Assembly: GCF_000003815.2 (NCBI RefSeq)
Contig: NC_049982.1
Coordinates: 19,658,953 to 19,722,952, forward strand
Reading direction: 5' to 3'
Length of the DNA: 64,000 bases
Origin: Branchiostoma floridae
Taxonomy: Eukaryota; Chordata; Leptocardii; Amphioxiformes; Branchiostomatidae
Made by a program: the position numbers and the translations under genes. The notes below the pieces were generated by a model that worked only from the letters and a program-made list of their open reading frames with translations, was not told the DNA's origin and searched no databases. Each line of letters starts with the position of its first letter. Position 1 is the stretch's first letter. This document shows positions 12,303-27,300 of this stretch, piece after piece.

Positions 12303-15300
12303 TTATCTTCTCTCTCCTCTCCTCCTGCAACCTTGCTGGACAGACTTTCCCAGGACCACCATTTGCTGGAGGTAGTTGTGTGTCCTTTTAGACAGAGGTG
12401 AGCACAAGTCTTCCAGGCGGAGCTTCAAGCGCTCTACTTCAGTTGGCATCTGTTCCAGTGCCTGCAGATCTGACGATGACAAGCTGTGCTCCGTGAATGT
12501 AGAGGGTGTCATTCCTCTGGGGACGGAGGATGTGGGGTGGTGTTGACCTACACATGTAGGGAGAGGTAAAAGTATAAGTCAGTCGTACAGAAAAGAACTG
12601 TTTCATTCAATCGTAAAGACCAGAACGTTATTCTATCAATTAATAATCTTTTAATCATGATTCAAAAAGCTACTTCATAACATACAAAAAATCTACTGAT
12701 TTCATCTACGATTTGAAAGTCATTCCAAAACTACACACCATAAGTAGATGAACCTTCTCCTTGCTGCCTAAACCCATAACAAACAGAGAATTGGTGCTAG
12801 TAGCCAAATAGCTACAGTGTGTTTAAAGTCAAGCATGAATAAAAATTTCAAGATGTTTTGTCAGATAGTCTTACCCATCTTCACTCTGGTGTAGCTCTGA
12901 AGGATGAAGAACAACGACATGGCCAGTTCCTCGCACGCTTCCCTCACAGGCGCCATCTTGTCGTCCCCTACCTCCTCAACCTCCGCTAGTGCTCGTGGTT
13001 TGCACTTGAAGAAGGATCTGGTTATCTTGGTTACTGAGAGGGGCAGCCCCTGGGAGTAGTCATTGCACTGATTAAAGAACATCACCTCCAGGAACCTGTG
13101 ATGGCAGAGTTGTACAACATATTACATGTACTGAAACACTGTCATCCAGGCCTTTATACAGACATGCATACAGTATCGACTGGAGGTCAGGACTAGGCTT
13201 ATATATATATCACTCCATAGAACTCTATCTTACATTGCTAGTTCTAAGTTGACAAACTTGATACCAGAGTCTCTAGTTAAAGAGTCCGTAAAAGTCAAAC
13301 TTCTGCAATGTACCATAACCCGGCCATTTGGTTTCCATATTAGGAGAATGGATTAAGCTATTTCCTGCTTGGCTCCACAATAATGTCCCGCAAATTTTAC
13401 CCTTCGGTGAGTCAGCTTCTGAGATAGCCGTGGGAGACTTCCATAAACAGTTTTAAGAGTAGCATGTTGAGTCCAAGATATATTCTGTGCTCTGCGAAGA
13501 AAATTTGTGTAGGTCCCATCTAATCTGTTTTGGAGTTGGCAAGTAAGTGTCCAGGTTTCTGCACCAGCGTTCCCGCCAGGCATACGTCTTTACGTCTTTG
13601 GACGCATTTTTTTCTGGAAAGACGCACTCGGCTCGGCTGAATGCGTCCATAAAAAAATCTGAAAGAAAGGCTGACCTGTACCACCAGTGTACAAAATGTA
13701 TCTGGAATCTTTAAAAAAATCTGTCTTTATAAGAAGGAATCCTACCTTTACAATTCATACTTCAAATTCTTCACTTTCCGGTCATCCCAGTAGTCTGGGC
13801 ATGGGGCGGAGCGCGGCACGTTTTACAACTAGCGGACCCACGTGCGACACAGACTGCCACGCGCCAGTCTGAGCTGTCCATTGCGCAATGTAATTTTTTG
13901 TAGTCCGTGAATACATCTGACAGTCAGGATTCTTTAACACTGGAAGAAATCTTATGCAGATTTTATATTCTGATTTTAACATGATACTTACTTGTCCTCA
14001 TTTTCACGTATTTGTTAAAGATTTGTGGGCAATACTAGTATTGAACAAACTGTTCTGCGCGAGTGTTGCACATCTCAACAAATGTTCTCACGCCGTGGGC
14101 AGTTGATTGGCAGTCGGTATCTTTGACAACAGGCCGCCGGCGCCAAGCAGTCTAGATTGGCCACCAGGTCCAAATCCAATCATCTTTATAACCAATCAGC
14201 GTTTCATAAATGTAATGTTGTACTCTGTCATTGGTCACCAGGAAAAAACCAAAAGTTTCCGACGCACGTGACGTTGTTTTGTGATATTGGTAGCCGCCCG
14301 TGTCGTCTGGCAAGTTTCTTTCCTAGCTGCTAACAATTTACTATTAAAGTTTCCCCATTTATCCAAGTTAAAAAAGTGGTGCGCGGCAAATAAGTGAAGA
14401 ATCCAAAACTATAAACTTTATTTGTTATTTCCAAAATTTCTTTTGTTTCAAAAAGACAACATTTGTGGCAGAAATGGGGCCGCAATATTGTTGTCAAGTG
14501 TCGATCGAGTCGGCTGTGCACTGGCGTTGGCCTCCGTGGCACATGGCGCGGCACGCCCCCCTCCCCAGACGGACCGTCGATCGCAGCGCCAAGCACGTTG
14601 GACGTATTTCTGGCTACTGCTTCAATGCTACACCGGCACTGATCACTGCCAAAAAGGCAGCAGATCGTCCTCCTTCGAGTAATGTATAACGTTCTTGGTC
14701 TATTTAAAAAGAAATCCAGCCAAAGATTTCACGCCGAAAACAGGGTTACCTGAGGTCGCAGGAAACAAATGCACGCTCGTGGAAAATGACGGCGCGGCCT
14801 TGTAAAACCCCACCGATTCGAAAAATTTGAGTAAAATCATCGGGAAAAATTGAACAAAACACAAAGTGTGATGGCGTCGTTATTTTATCGTCTCGGAAAA
14901 CTATTTGATGCGGGAGGGCGCAACATCGATCGCACGAGGTAGACATTTTTTTATTCAATGACGGAAAAAATTGGCAGAATTTTTCCATGGGCTGACGAAC
15001 TGGCTAGAGCCCTGTTGCGAAGCATCAAAAATCCAAAATTTTCATGTCTGGACAAATTGTACCCGGGCCAGATCACGGAAGGCTGATTCCCTGTGCTTGT
15101 AGTTTTTTTTTTTTATATATATATATATATATAACGTATTTTTGGGGTTCGAGAGGGCGGTCGTCGATTACTGAATATCGGGAGTAGATATTAAAAGAGG
15201 CAACCAACAGCCAATGTCAAGCGCATGATTTTCCTCTCAAATTGCAGGAAATTGTGTTTTAGAGAGTTTGAAAATCCAAATTTTCCCGGGGGAGCATGCC

Positions 15301-18300
15301 CCCGGACCCCCCTAGAATGCGAGCGCCTGCGGAGCTCGTCTCGCGCCTCCGGCGCTCATTACGCCCCTCCCAAATATTTGGACGCATACTTTCAAGAACC
15401 TGGCGGGAACGCTGTTCTGCACCATACAACAGAAGAATAGGTTCCCACTAGTGAACACTTGGACCTTTAGTTTGTTAAGGATGTTAGACTTCCAGATTTT
15501 GTCCAATTAGATTTATGGGTACTTATGTTTACCGGTAGCTGACAAAATCTCTCTAAGTACTCTCCAAGCAGAGGTTGGTGGGAATAATTGTGACCTTTTC
15601 CATTCATAATTTTTTTCGACCGGCCTTCCTTGGTAAAGGAAAAGGTCATGATTTTTCCCACCAACCTCTGCTTGGAGAGTACCTTCTTGCTCAATATTTC
15701 ACACCACAGTTATACTAAATATTGGCAAATGAAAATCTGACATGTTTACAGACTTTGCTGGAGATGTTGCCCACGGAGTAAAGGAAACTCCAACCTTTGT
15801 TCACTTCAAAAACAACACATTTAGTAGAATGGAATTTTCAGTTTCAGTTAAGTTGAAGTCCTCTTAATTGGTACTTCGTTTCCACATTAGTCAGTAACAT
15901 TGTAGATGATGAGTAAGTCCACAGAGAGAGAACGGAGTATGTCTGCCTACCAGAGCCTGAGCTGGTGAGCTTGCATGGTCTGCAGCAGCATTCGACAGTC
16001 CCTCAGTCTGTAGAAGGGGTTAAAGGGCTTTGTTAACACATGAAAGAAAAATGGCATAAAACATTGTACTTTAAGGCTGCACAATAAAGACATACAAGCA
16101 ACCATGAGCTTTTTTTAGATGCTCCAAGAACCCTTAATACAAAAACCTAGCTCATATCCTAAAACACATATTTACCTGTACCCCATGTTTAAGTCCAGCT
16201 TTAATGCCAGTCCCAGTCAACTTCTCTTCCAAAACTCAGCTAAACCACATGTTCGATAAACTCTGAGCTAGCAATCTAGTTATGTAAGCCTTACACAATA
16301 TGGTGTATTATTAACCTACCTTGGCAAACAGATGTAAGAAGTAAGCAGCTCATTCCCCATCGTCCGACAGTCATTGTAAGGACTGTCACTGGCCTCCTCG
16401 ACTAATAGCAGCAGTTTCTGTAGAGATTGTAGGCATGATGGGGCATTCACCTGTGCGATGTTCCCAAACGACACTGTACGGCTGGCCCTACTTGAGGATT
16501 GAGACCTCTTCTTAGGAGTATTGCAACTGTTATCAGTGACTGTCAAGTGTTCTAGTTCTACAGAGTTAACAGTCCACCTGAGAATTTCCTCAACTTTTTG
16601 GTAATGTCTTTCGGAGGAAAACTGTCTCACTAGGGACTGCTGCTGAGACTTCAGATGTCTCCTAAGGTCATTCTCGCACAATTTCACCAGGTATTGCAGA
16701 GCATGAGCATTGTTGTAGAAAGACACAACATTCAAAGGTGCCGCAGATTCTTCTGTGAGACCTAGATTCTTGCACAGAGTTTGCAAAAGTGTCCAGAACC
16801 ATTTGGTATCAGATTCTGACTTGATCTCGAAGGGATGCAAATTCTGGACATGTTCAAGGACCTGAAATGCTTCTGATGTAATGGTCTCACTTTTACTTTT
16901 CAGAAGGATCTCCTTTATGATGAACTTTGTTGTGTCTGGTGAGTTTGCACGTAAACGGGTAGTGAAGGACTTTATCAGGTACAGATAGGCGTCATAATCT
17001 TCTGCATCCTCACAAGAGTTCAGCATGTTGGAGCGATGCTGACCAAATGTCTTCTTCTTCTTCTTGAGTGAGGACTGAGGCCTCGACACGGACGGACCAC
17101 AATCATTGGATAGTTTATAGTCTGTCATCAATGTCTGTGATTTCTTAGGTTCCATGACTTTTCTGGGCTTCCTTCTCCATTGCACGGGAGACTCTGCGCA
17201 ACTTCTTGTGCTGTCGCTAGTTCTTTCATCACACGGCTCCTTCTTGATGACAGGGACGGCCACACTAGATGTGGCAGATGGGAAATAGGCATCTATGATC
17301 TCTAGATCAGGTAGGTCATCACTGCTATACCTTTCTTTCACTGCTGGACAGTATGATATCAACTCCAGGTCAGGGAGTGCATCATCACTCATGTCTTTGG
17401 AGCTTATTCTGCCATCAGAGATAATAGCTGAATCCTCTTCTGACTCTGCCTGGCCTTTACTGCTGGTGTGATCATCACTGACCACTGCCACTGACTCCTT
17501 AGTATTGCCAACATGGGGCAAACGTTCCATTCCTTTGTCAACACTTCTTCTGAGTGTTTCCAGTGATGATGCAGCTTGTGTTTCAATAACAGAAGGTGGA
17601 TCTTCCAAGGAAAGCTGACACCTCCTTTTCTTTATTGCCTCCCGAACTGCATAGGTACAAGTAGATGACTCAGTAGATGTGTTGTTTCGGTTGGCTCTGG
17701 CTCCACCAACAGGGTTATCAGTGTCAGAGTCATCCGACAAAACTATGGGCTTTCTGTTACCCGACCTCTGGCGCTTTCTTGGTGTTGCCCAGTCACTCGA
17801 ATCTGAATCTGACACTCTTTGCCTTTTCATCAATTTAGCCTTGGGGCTGTGCCGAACAATTTCTTCCTCAGTAAGTCTCTTCAAGGCTACACGACAGTCC
17901 TTCATCTTGATGCAGTTTTCGTGGACACCATTCACAGTGGGGGTGCTCTGTTCTGTTGTGCCTACATTACCTCTGTGTTTTGTCGGAGTGGATAAGGATG
18001 GAGACCCACCACGGGATGACTTCCTCTTGCTTGGTGACTTGGATTTTGCAGAGCTAGACTTTTCCAACAGTTTAAAAGAGCCAGCCAAAGTTTTACTTGT
18101 TAGTTTGTGTGAGGAGACATCTTCTGTGCCACCTTCAATGTTTGTCATATTCGCTCTTTTCGTCGGGTTCTCATCTGACAGCCAGCCGTGAGACCCTTTT
18201 CCGCTGTCAGACAAGCAGCCACCTATAGACTTGGTACATACAGATGAAAACGTCCCTATGTAATCGCCTTGCAGTGAGAATGTTCCAGGTGGGAGATGAG

Positions 18301-21300
18301 AGGAGTCACTACCGTTTGGGGAGCAGGCCGTTCCATTCGGCAGATGAAGAATTGTACCTGCTACACCTGGGCGGAACTGCTGGTCGGTAGCCTGGGTCCT
18401 GTTGAAGTCCTGTGCAAACTAGAGTGAAGTACAGAGAAATAATTTATAAATGTTGGTGATTTACATGAATACGTAACTAAGCTCAAGCGTAGTCTATTGA
18501 CACACACATTCATAGCATATTCAACAAAAAGTTAAGATAAAACATTGTCTACGTGCGTCAATACAATGTAGTACATTTTGTATTCACAATGAGACTGCAT
18601 ATAGTATGTAAGCAAACACCCAATCCACATTCCAGGTAACGAATATGAATTACAGTGTGTATATGGAAAGAGAAACACTGCTGTTCAAACATTTTCCTCT
18701 GTCAAAACACTATCTTGTACATATATATCTTGGAATACAGATTTCAATATCTACAAGTGGTCATATGTTTTAGCCTGGATGCCAGACCAGGAGGTGAAAA
18801 GGAGTGCTTAGCTTTGGTTAGAGATGTCTTCACAGACAGGACATACTTTTTTAAGGAGAGCCACATCTTGAATAATTTTTATGTTAAAAATCACATCCAT
18901 TATCAAAAAGAGCAGGTGTCCTTCCAGGTGTGTGGATTAAACCTTACAGCCTGGTCTTATGCAGCTTGTACTTACTTAACTTACTGTACAAATTTGGTAA
19001 TATGCCTTAAGGCAGTTTATCAGCTATGCAAAACAACAAAATCCAATACAGACCAAGCCAGTTCCTTACAAGTTACAATAGGAGGACTGTATGCAGCAAA
19101 TTTGACAAGTCAGGATGAATGTTGTTACTGTTATTCATTGGTGAAAATGACTTGAATGTAAAATCGTCACATTTCTTGTCAAATGCCAATTGATATCAAA
19201 ATGACTTAAGGCTTCTTAAGAAAGTGGGCTTTCATAGCATTTTCTGATAATTTATGTAAGTGGGTCCTCATTTGCATATTGAATGTTCAATGATATTCAC
19301 CTGCACATAACTTCCAAATGGCACAAGAAATTCCCATCATTTACCGAAAGATTATAAAATTTTCTCATTAATCATGCAAATGAGGTCTTCATTTCCATAG
19401 TGTTTATCCATCAATGTTTTTCTCAGTTACAAATGTCACATGTTGGAATAGTCCTATAAATATATCATGGATGGAGACAAATCTCATGTTGTTGTACCAC
19501 AATAGGTTTTTAAGCTTATACTAACCTACACATGGTTGTCCGACTAATGTCGCAATCATGGGGACACATTTTGACCTATTGCAAGCCGTGTAGCAGATCT
19601 AAGGGATCCTAAGGATAAGGCACAGCAGAAACCATTTCATACAATAATGATCGGTCAAATTGGGCTATGAAAAACTTTTGTCTAAATTGGACCTAACGTA
19701 GCTTACCTTTGTTTGGGTAATTTTAAGGTAACTTTGTCTAGATTGGGCTGAAAGACCTACTCAGGTACTGGGGACTTAGACCTGGAATCTGTTCCACCTG
19801 TTGTGGCTTTGAAAATAAGTTGCTGCACAAATTTGGGTGTTGAACATAAAGTATATCAATGATTGAACCTCTTGACAAAGTACCCATCCATCTGTGAGCA
19901 CTCCTCTGTAAGAAAATAGGAACAGGGAGGGTCTCACCACTGTCTAGCCTGTGTTTACACAATCTCTTCTGGCTGGGGTTAATGGCCCCCTATGTGTCGG
20001 CATCTGTAGTGTAGGGCAAGCTGCTAGGAGCGTGATTTTAGTCAGGCTAACCATTGTCATGCCAGATTGTCATGACATACATGTATTGTGATTGTTGCTA
20101 GGACTCAATTTGCAATAGAAGGAAAATGAGTCATTTGTAGTGTTTACAGTTGAAACTCTATGCATACACAATGTACATACATGCATACCTGCAACAGGTA
20201 ACAACAAAAGAATACTTTTGACAGGTCATTTTGAAAGACAACATTGTTGCTAAGGTCAGATAATGGTACTATGTTTCTGCTAGTGGTAGTAAAACACCCT
20301 CCAAGTACAAAAGGTGAACTAAGTGGAAATACGAAATCCCTGTTCATGTTCTTGGCACGTTACTTTGCTACCTCGCCATTATAATTAGTATACACTAAAA
20401 TAAATCCAGACTAGAGGCCTGACACATGTTTATGAGCGTGCTCGAAAGCAAATTTGTACAATACATCTTCACAAAAATCCTGTCACATACAAGCAAGCCA
20501 TTTGGTAGTTACGTGCCATTGTCTGTTACCAGTACTCATGTTAATGCATTCACTGGCTGCAAAATAATGTAATGTGAATTGTGATACAGTTTTGTACTTA
20601 ACATGTTGGCATTGCTACAAAATACTCATTATGGGTAAAAATAATCATGGTAGCCATGGAATAGGGTTTCAAAAGGCTGTACCACTTAGCACTATTCACC
20701 TGGAGGCTATACTCCTTACAAAAAAAAAAAGTCCAGATATCATATTACTTTTGATATGGCGACTTGTTTGCCAATATACAGTGTATGGCTGTCCATATCT
20801 TTAGCTGACAAGAATTATTCTTTGAAGATACATGTATGTAGTTGTGGGGAACAAATTTGTAATACTGGTTCACCTTTATCTGGGGGTAACCTATATCCAT
20901 TGTTTTTAAAAAACAAGATGTATCAAGGAATGTCAAGTCGACGGTGGTTTCAAACTGCAATGTTTTGAAAATATCACAATTTTAAAACAACCGTTCTCGA
21001 CTTGATATTCCTGAATACCGTTTTCAAAAACAACGTATATAGGTAAACCAGCGTTAACTAAAGTGAGGTTTATGACTTCATTAATTCATGTGTTTCAAGA
21101 CACCTAAAATCTATCTACAATTTACAAGGAGCACATCCAAGATTCCTGGAGCACATGTGTGTGAGATATAATCAACAATTGACATGTCTCAGAACAAGTT
21201 TTACAAGCTTGTGACCTACATTGCATATTTCCAGACAACCTGACTACCAGCTAGCATAATTATATGAAACCTAGCATTTGTTGAACAGAGGTTGCTATCA

Positions 21301-24300
21301 GGAGGACAAGGCAAGTTTTACTGCCTTCTTGGATATTGCTACTAGTATATACGTCATATATTTCTGTACATACATAATTATAAAGTAAGGATTATAATAT
21401 ATCCCCAGGACTGTCGCCATTGCAGGATACACAATGCGTTCACTTCGGGTCTCTACACTATTCTGCTCTCATGATTCTTCAGAGCTTATGTACGTTGTAC
21501 CTTACTTGTCTAGACAACAATAAATTATGATTACACTGTATCATTAAATGCTGTTACCAAGATAACCCAGCCATTAAAATAACAATGACTGTTTGAAAGC
21601 AGACTACTGGATCATGGAGTCTGCTGCAGGTGTTAATAGATTAAAAGCAAATGGCTTCATGATGCATGGATGATATGTCAACTGACACCTGTTCCATACT
21701 CAAACTCAACATAGCCACATACACTATTCCTACAGGATTCATGCAAACTGTGAGAACATGGTGGGATAATTCGTAGGTGGCCCTTATAAGGAAGTGGTAT
21801 AACATAAGCATGTACCGGTAGATATGTTCACACGTGTAGGCAGGCAGGCTGCCCTATAGACAGTTGCAGGTATACTAACAAAGCAATCAAACTAACCGGT
21901 TCAGACAGCTGTTGCCCTCCCTGACCATTCCAAACAAGATGTGTCCAGCTCACCAAACAAGATGCACCTGATAGCAGACTTTGGTCAGCCAACATGCTCC
22001 ACAAAACACAATACACACTCCCCAGGGAATAGCAGAAGCTATTGTTTGGGGTCACATGATTCATTTGCATGGGCAGTGCCACCTGACTCTAGGTGATTGG
22101 TCCAGCAGGACCAGAATGATTGCATCATGGGGAAATACCTGTGAGGGTCTAGTAGGGAGCATTAACTGGGTGTTAAGGTCTGACCTAAAATGTACCATGC
22201 AAACAAAAGATCAGAATGTTTTATGATTTATAATCTAGCAGAGGTCCTACTGATCACACATAGTTTGATAACTTTATACTTATAGCAAAAAATACTAGCC
22301 TACATGTGTGACAAAATAAAAAAAAATAATTTCATACTACATTGTAAATGTATGTTGGTATCTTGTGTATGTTCTTACTGTTATATACTAAGAATCAGTC
22401 TTTTGATCATTCAAGTGGTTTCAACCCGAACATTGCGGTATATTCTTGACTTGTTTCACTTGGGTATTTTCCTCTCCTCAGCACTTCTGTTAATAACTAC
22501 CTGACAAGAAACATAACTGTGTGATGAATGGAGTATTTAAGCTGTGTTCATCTAATATACAATGTGCAACTTCTTCCTGTCAAACCACTTTTGTAACACT
22601 TGAATAAGCATGATATAAGCTTGAACTGCTAAAATACAGGGATGACAAGATCAGCTTGTGTAGTTAATATACTACTCTCACCTCTCAAATAGAAGTACCA
22701 CCTGGAATAAAAGTAACCCCCTCCCCCAGAAAATTACCAAATTGACATGTAAACTTGCTACTTCTGTCCAAGGAAAGGTGATAAGCAGGTAGGTTCTTTT
22801 TATTTGTTTATGCCTGAGTACCATATCAGTTAACTGTGTAAATAAGGAAGAGAATAACTAGACATATTTTGTTCGGTATACTTATTAATTTTTTTCCATT
22901 TTGTAATAAAAGTTGATATACAAAATAGATCTGATTTACAGTATCCGTAATTTTGAAAAATTGGGCAAAGATTCCCCGCTATTACCCCTTACCGGGGGCC
23001 AACGGTGCTTTCAAATTCAACAAGTGAAAATGTACACGATACTTGTGCATGTACATGCATTTTCTACTTGGAAATTGAAGCAAGTGATCATGGAAAATTG
23101 TTGTACAATATATTATCACTACTTAGTTTCTGACATTTTCTTTAGACATTACCCCCAACTGAAGCACATATTTACACCCAAAATGAGCAAAATATGGTTT
23201 TGTCCATTAACTCCTGTTCAAAAGTGCCGAAAACAAAGTTTTTGTGAGACGCTTCGATGCCAAGTTCCCGCAGTTCACACTGAACAGAGCATGCTGTAAA
23301 AGTAGCTCATCGTATTGAGGCCTCACATACTAATAACAACTAATATGTTACAGATTTCATGTCGACGCTAAAAACTGCTAAATTGAGAAAATGTTACAAT
23401 TATTTACGAAAATCAACACTCAAAATATACATGGCCGTCCGTGTCCATTGTCACCTCAATATAATATTTTTCACGCGCTCAATTTGGAAAAAAAAAATAA
23501 ACGTACTGATACGTTTATTTGAGAGGCGAGAGTACATACATCTCCTTTGGCTTATAATATACTGTACAACGTCCAGTAATCACATAAGCACAAAAAGTGT
23601 TATCAACTTAAATAAATGACAAAGATAACATCTTTATGCACATGGTAAATATGTATAATCAATCAATATATGGGCTAGCCATTATCGAACATCAAAGAAA
23701 TAGATTACATTTGGAAATAGTTATCTCTAATGAGGTATTTAGATATCCAGGTTATTGATTTTTGGCCCCAGGGGCCCTGAATTGTATCTAACACCATGAA
23801 AACCTCTTGTAGACCCTCCCTGACACATAATAACAGTGTCACAAGACACTGACGCATAGTACTATAAATAGTTGACATGGGGACGAACCAAAAAGACCTA
23901 CATGAGGGTATTGAAGTGAAAAAAAAAGGAAGTGGCAAAGTCTAAAATCTATCTATTTTCAACAAAACTGAATACTAGTATTAAAATCATTGCGAACAAA
24001 AAAGAATAAAAAGATTTATTGTATATGTCCCACTGACAAATAAGGTTTAATTGCAAACAAAACAGAATGAATGTTGAAAGTTGTCACAAGTAATGTGCTA
24101 AGTAGTCTACAAGCTAACACAATTAGTAACACTGGTATGTTATTGGGTCATACTTACAACATTCCCAAACAGTGGGAAGGAACAGATATGTCCCCTGAGT
24201 ACAACTGCCTCATGTTAACCCTCAAGACTCAGACATGTTGACATTTCAGATCGCTCAGGAATCAGTCGTGTTGATTTACAGGCCTTTCCAACCCATATAG

Positions 24301-27300
24301 GCTTAATAATGATTTGCGTCATGAGAACTAAACATGAGAAGGCTTGAGTGCTGATATTTCTAGGCCAAAATAACGGCTTGTTTTCAAACTGCAGATTACA
24401 CTTATGGTTATATCAGACAAGGTTCAAATTTCAAAATATACATTTTGCTGATGTACCTGCAAGACATAAATTTAACCTAAAATACTACCAAAATGCCACT
24501 TCCTCTGTCTATCTTTTTTGTCTCTCTTGTCCTACTAAAAACATTGTATCGCTATCATACATACCACGGATTAGACTCAGAGTGTAAGTGGGTTTCATAA
24601 TACTGCCACTGCCATGAAGAAACTTGGCACAATTAACTGCCACTACCTTTAAACATTAAAGCTGCATACAAAGTCATGAGAAAACAGACGTATACTGTCA
24701 AGAATTCTCAATTGACTTTGGCCTGTTAAAACCACGTAAAAATGATGTAAAAATTTACTGCTGGCGTAGCAAAAAAAATTGCGGGAATAAAATGGTGGCG
24801 TTCTAGTCTGTCCGTTCAACAGATCTGGGCTATTATGCAACAGTTCTTGACAATAGATCACACTTTTACACAAGTTGTAGGTCACCAACAGAAATTTGAA
24901 ATTGCTGTTGACTTATGCTCGTGTTGTTGTGAGCACGTGTGATTATTATCTATAAATCTGGCAATGAACATAATGTTAACAGTTATGTTTTTCCCATGAC
25001 CGCTGACCTGCCCCGAAAAAGAACTGAAACCTTTGACCTTGTTGTCTTCAAAAGCATCGTCATCGAGGCCTTTTTAAAAATGCGTTGAACACCAGGATGT
25101 CCGAAGTGTGCATACCTCGGAAATTACCTTGTACCTGGGTAACAATGCTGTCTCCCACAGGTGGCTATTAAAATTTAAAAGCAGATTTAGCAGCCCTATG
25201 TGCAAATCATTAAAGATTAAACTCTTTTTTTGTAGTTCTGTATAAAATGGAATATTCTTCCTGTCAAAATAGCAATGTTTTTATAGAACTGTTGCAATTG
25301 TCCTTAGTTACTATTAATTTCTGAACACAGGGAAAACACCTGCCTGTCATCTGAAGTAAAATAGACAGAATAGCTTTGATACACAGAAATGACTTACCAA
25401 ACATATATCTTGTCCAATATCCATACATATACATCCCCAAGTAAGAGGTTAACAAAAACTAGAGAGCACAAAAAATAATTCCAGTCCTCCTAAAACGTAT
25501 GCAATAGTAGTAAAGACAAGATGCTTCCTGGCCAATGTGAAAATGTGCAAATTACATGTAACTGTGTCAAGGCCATATGCTCCGGATCCATCAAAGCCAT
25601 AAACACGATGGCACAGCCAATACTTGTCCGTAGTATCTAGTACTGTGCATGTATAGTACTCAATCAGAGATTGACCTTGGCACCTATGAAATTTCTTCCC
25701 ATTCCATGATTTTTTACCGGTAGGTACACCACAAGTAGACATGTACATCATGGGCACATCAAACATAGCAGAATTGCAGAGGTGTTTCAGTAATGCTTTT
25801 GTATGCGATGATGGGGTGGTGTAAAGTGCATTTTACTTCAAGGGGAATCAGTGGTACAGATTTTAAAAAAAAACTTCAATGCAGAGATGTCAGATTGGGA
25901 CTTGTTAGGTTTGGCAAAATTTCCTTCACTAAGCTGTCAAAACAAAACCCAGAAAATGGTTTTGATATGTTGGAGGCATTCTAATAATCATACAACTAAT
26001 AAATGGCACACACAAGAGGCACGTATCCTCACCTTTAATGACTCTGCACATACTCTCTGTAGTATCAAATCTTCCTCCTCCAGGAGTTGTTTCTGAGCAT
26101 TGGCCTCTGCCTGTGACAACATTAGAGCCACTTCCAGGTCACTGTCAACCTCTTCCTCAGACTTCTTCACTGGAGATTTCAACACCTTGGGACTTGATGA
26201 TCCTTTGCCCTTTCCTTTGCCCTTTCCCTTGCCTTTATTTGGGGAGTGGAAGGTAAGGTGTGATGTGTCATTGCTGAAATTCTGGATTGCATCATTTGTT
26301 TGGTTCAAGGGCAAGGCAGGTGTGTCAGGATTGCACAAGGGCTCCACTGGGACCCCTTCATCACTTTCCCCATGGTTGACTGCTGTTTCTACCTTAGGTT
26401 TTGTCAAGTTTTCCCACATGGCACTGTCTGAAGAGGACTGTGAGCATGAAGCAATGAATGACTTACTAACACTGTTAGGAAGTCCACTTGGCCCAGCCAC
26501 TGCAGCCTCTGTGATGTTTCCATGACCTTGGGAAGTCTGCTGTTCTGCCCTTGACAGAGCAATGGCTTTGGCAAGGTCAGGGTCATCATCTGACTCTTGG
26601 GAACTGTCCCTGTTATGAACCAAATCTCCCAGAGACCTTTGAATTGCAATTCTCAGGGCTTCCTCCTCACTCATGCTCTCAAAGTGTGAATGCTCCTGAG
26701 ATGCCTTAATGGCAGCCTGAAATTCTTCATCTGAGTCTGCAAGACTAGGCTCCATCTTAAACACATCAGATTTCTCAGTAGACACCTGGTTGGTATGGTA
26801 ACTAAGTGTCCTGTCCTCCAGCTCTCCAGACACTGCATCTGGCCCTGAGCTGCTGGTACTGTTACCCATGCCTGTTTCCCTTCCTACACTCTCTGTTTTA
26901 CAACCAGGGCCACCCTCCTCTTTCAGACAGGTGAGTGTGGGGCTGGCTGAGATCCCATTGACAAGTGCCTGGTGGTCTTCAGGTTCATGTTCTGTCTTGA
27001 CAATTGGACTGGCACAACTTCTGGTACACAAGAGACCTAAAGAACAGTACACATATAATTAGATAGGGAAGAGTGCATGCAGCAAGCAAACTAGCAAGCA
27101 AACAAACTTGGGACAAAACATCCAAGCAAGAGCCTGAAGAGGATAGTAAAAGACAAGGCTTTAACACTGGGAAATGGTCATTCATGTAACTGCATAACAC
27201 TGCAACCTCTACTACAGTACTAAGATCTAGAGGATACCAGTTTGACCTGTTGACCTATATCAGTTTATGAATATGAAACAACCTTGTGGAAGGGTCTAGG

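Noticed and set aside
17679-18191. 170-codon plus-strand ORF
   Set aside because: Exact antisense of exon 3 of the SLF2/SIMC1-like gene; it is a shadow frame.
18655-19155. 166-codon plus-strand ORF
   Set aside because: Inside an intron of the minus-strand gene, with no recognisable domain, AT-driven composition and no splice or start context.
22913-23299. 128-codon plus-strand ORF
   Set aside because: No family resemblance and intronic location; it fails as an exon because no phase-consistent partner was found.
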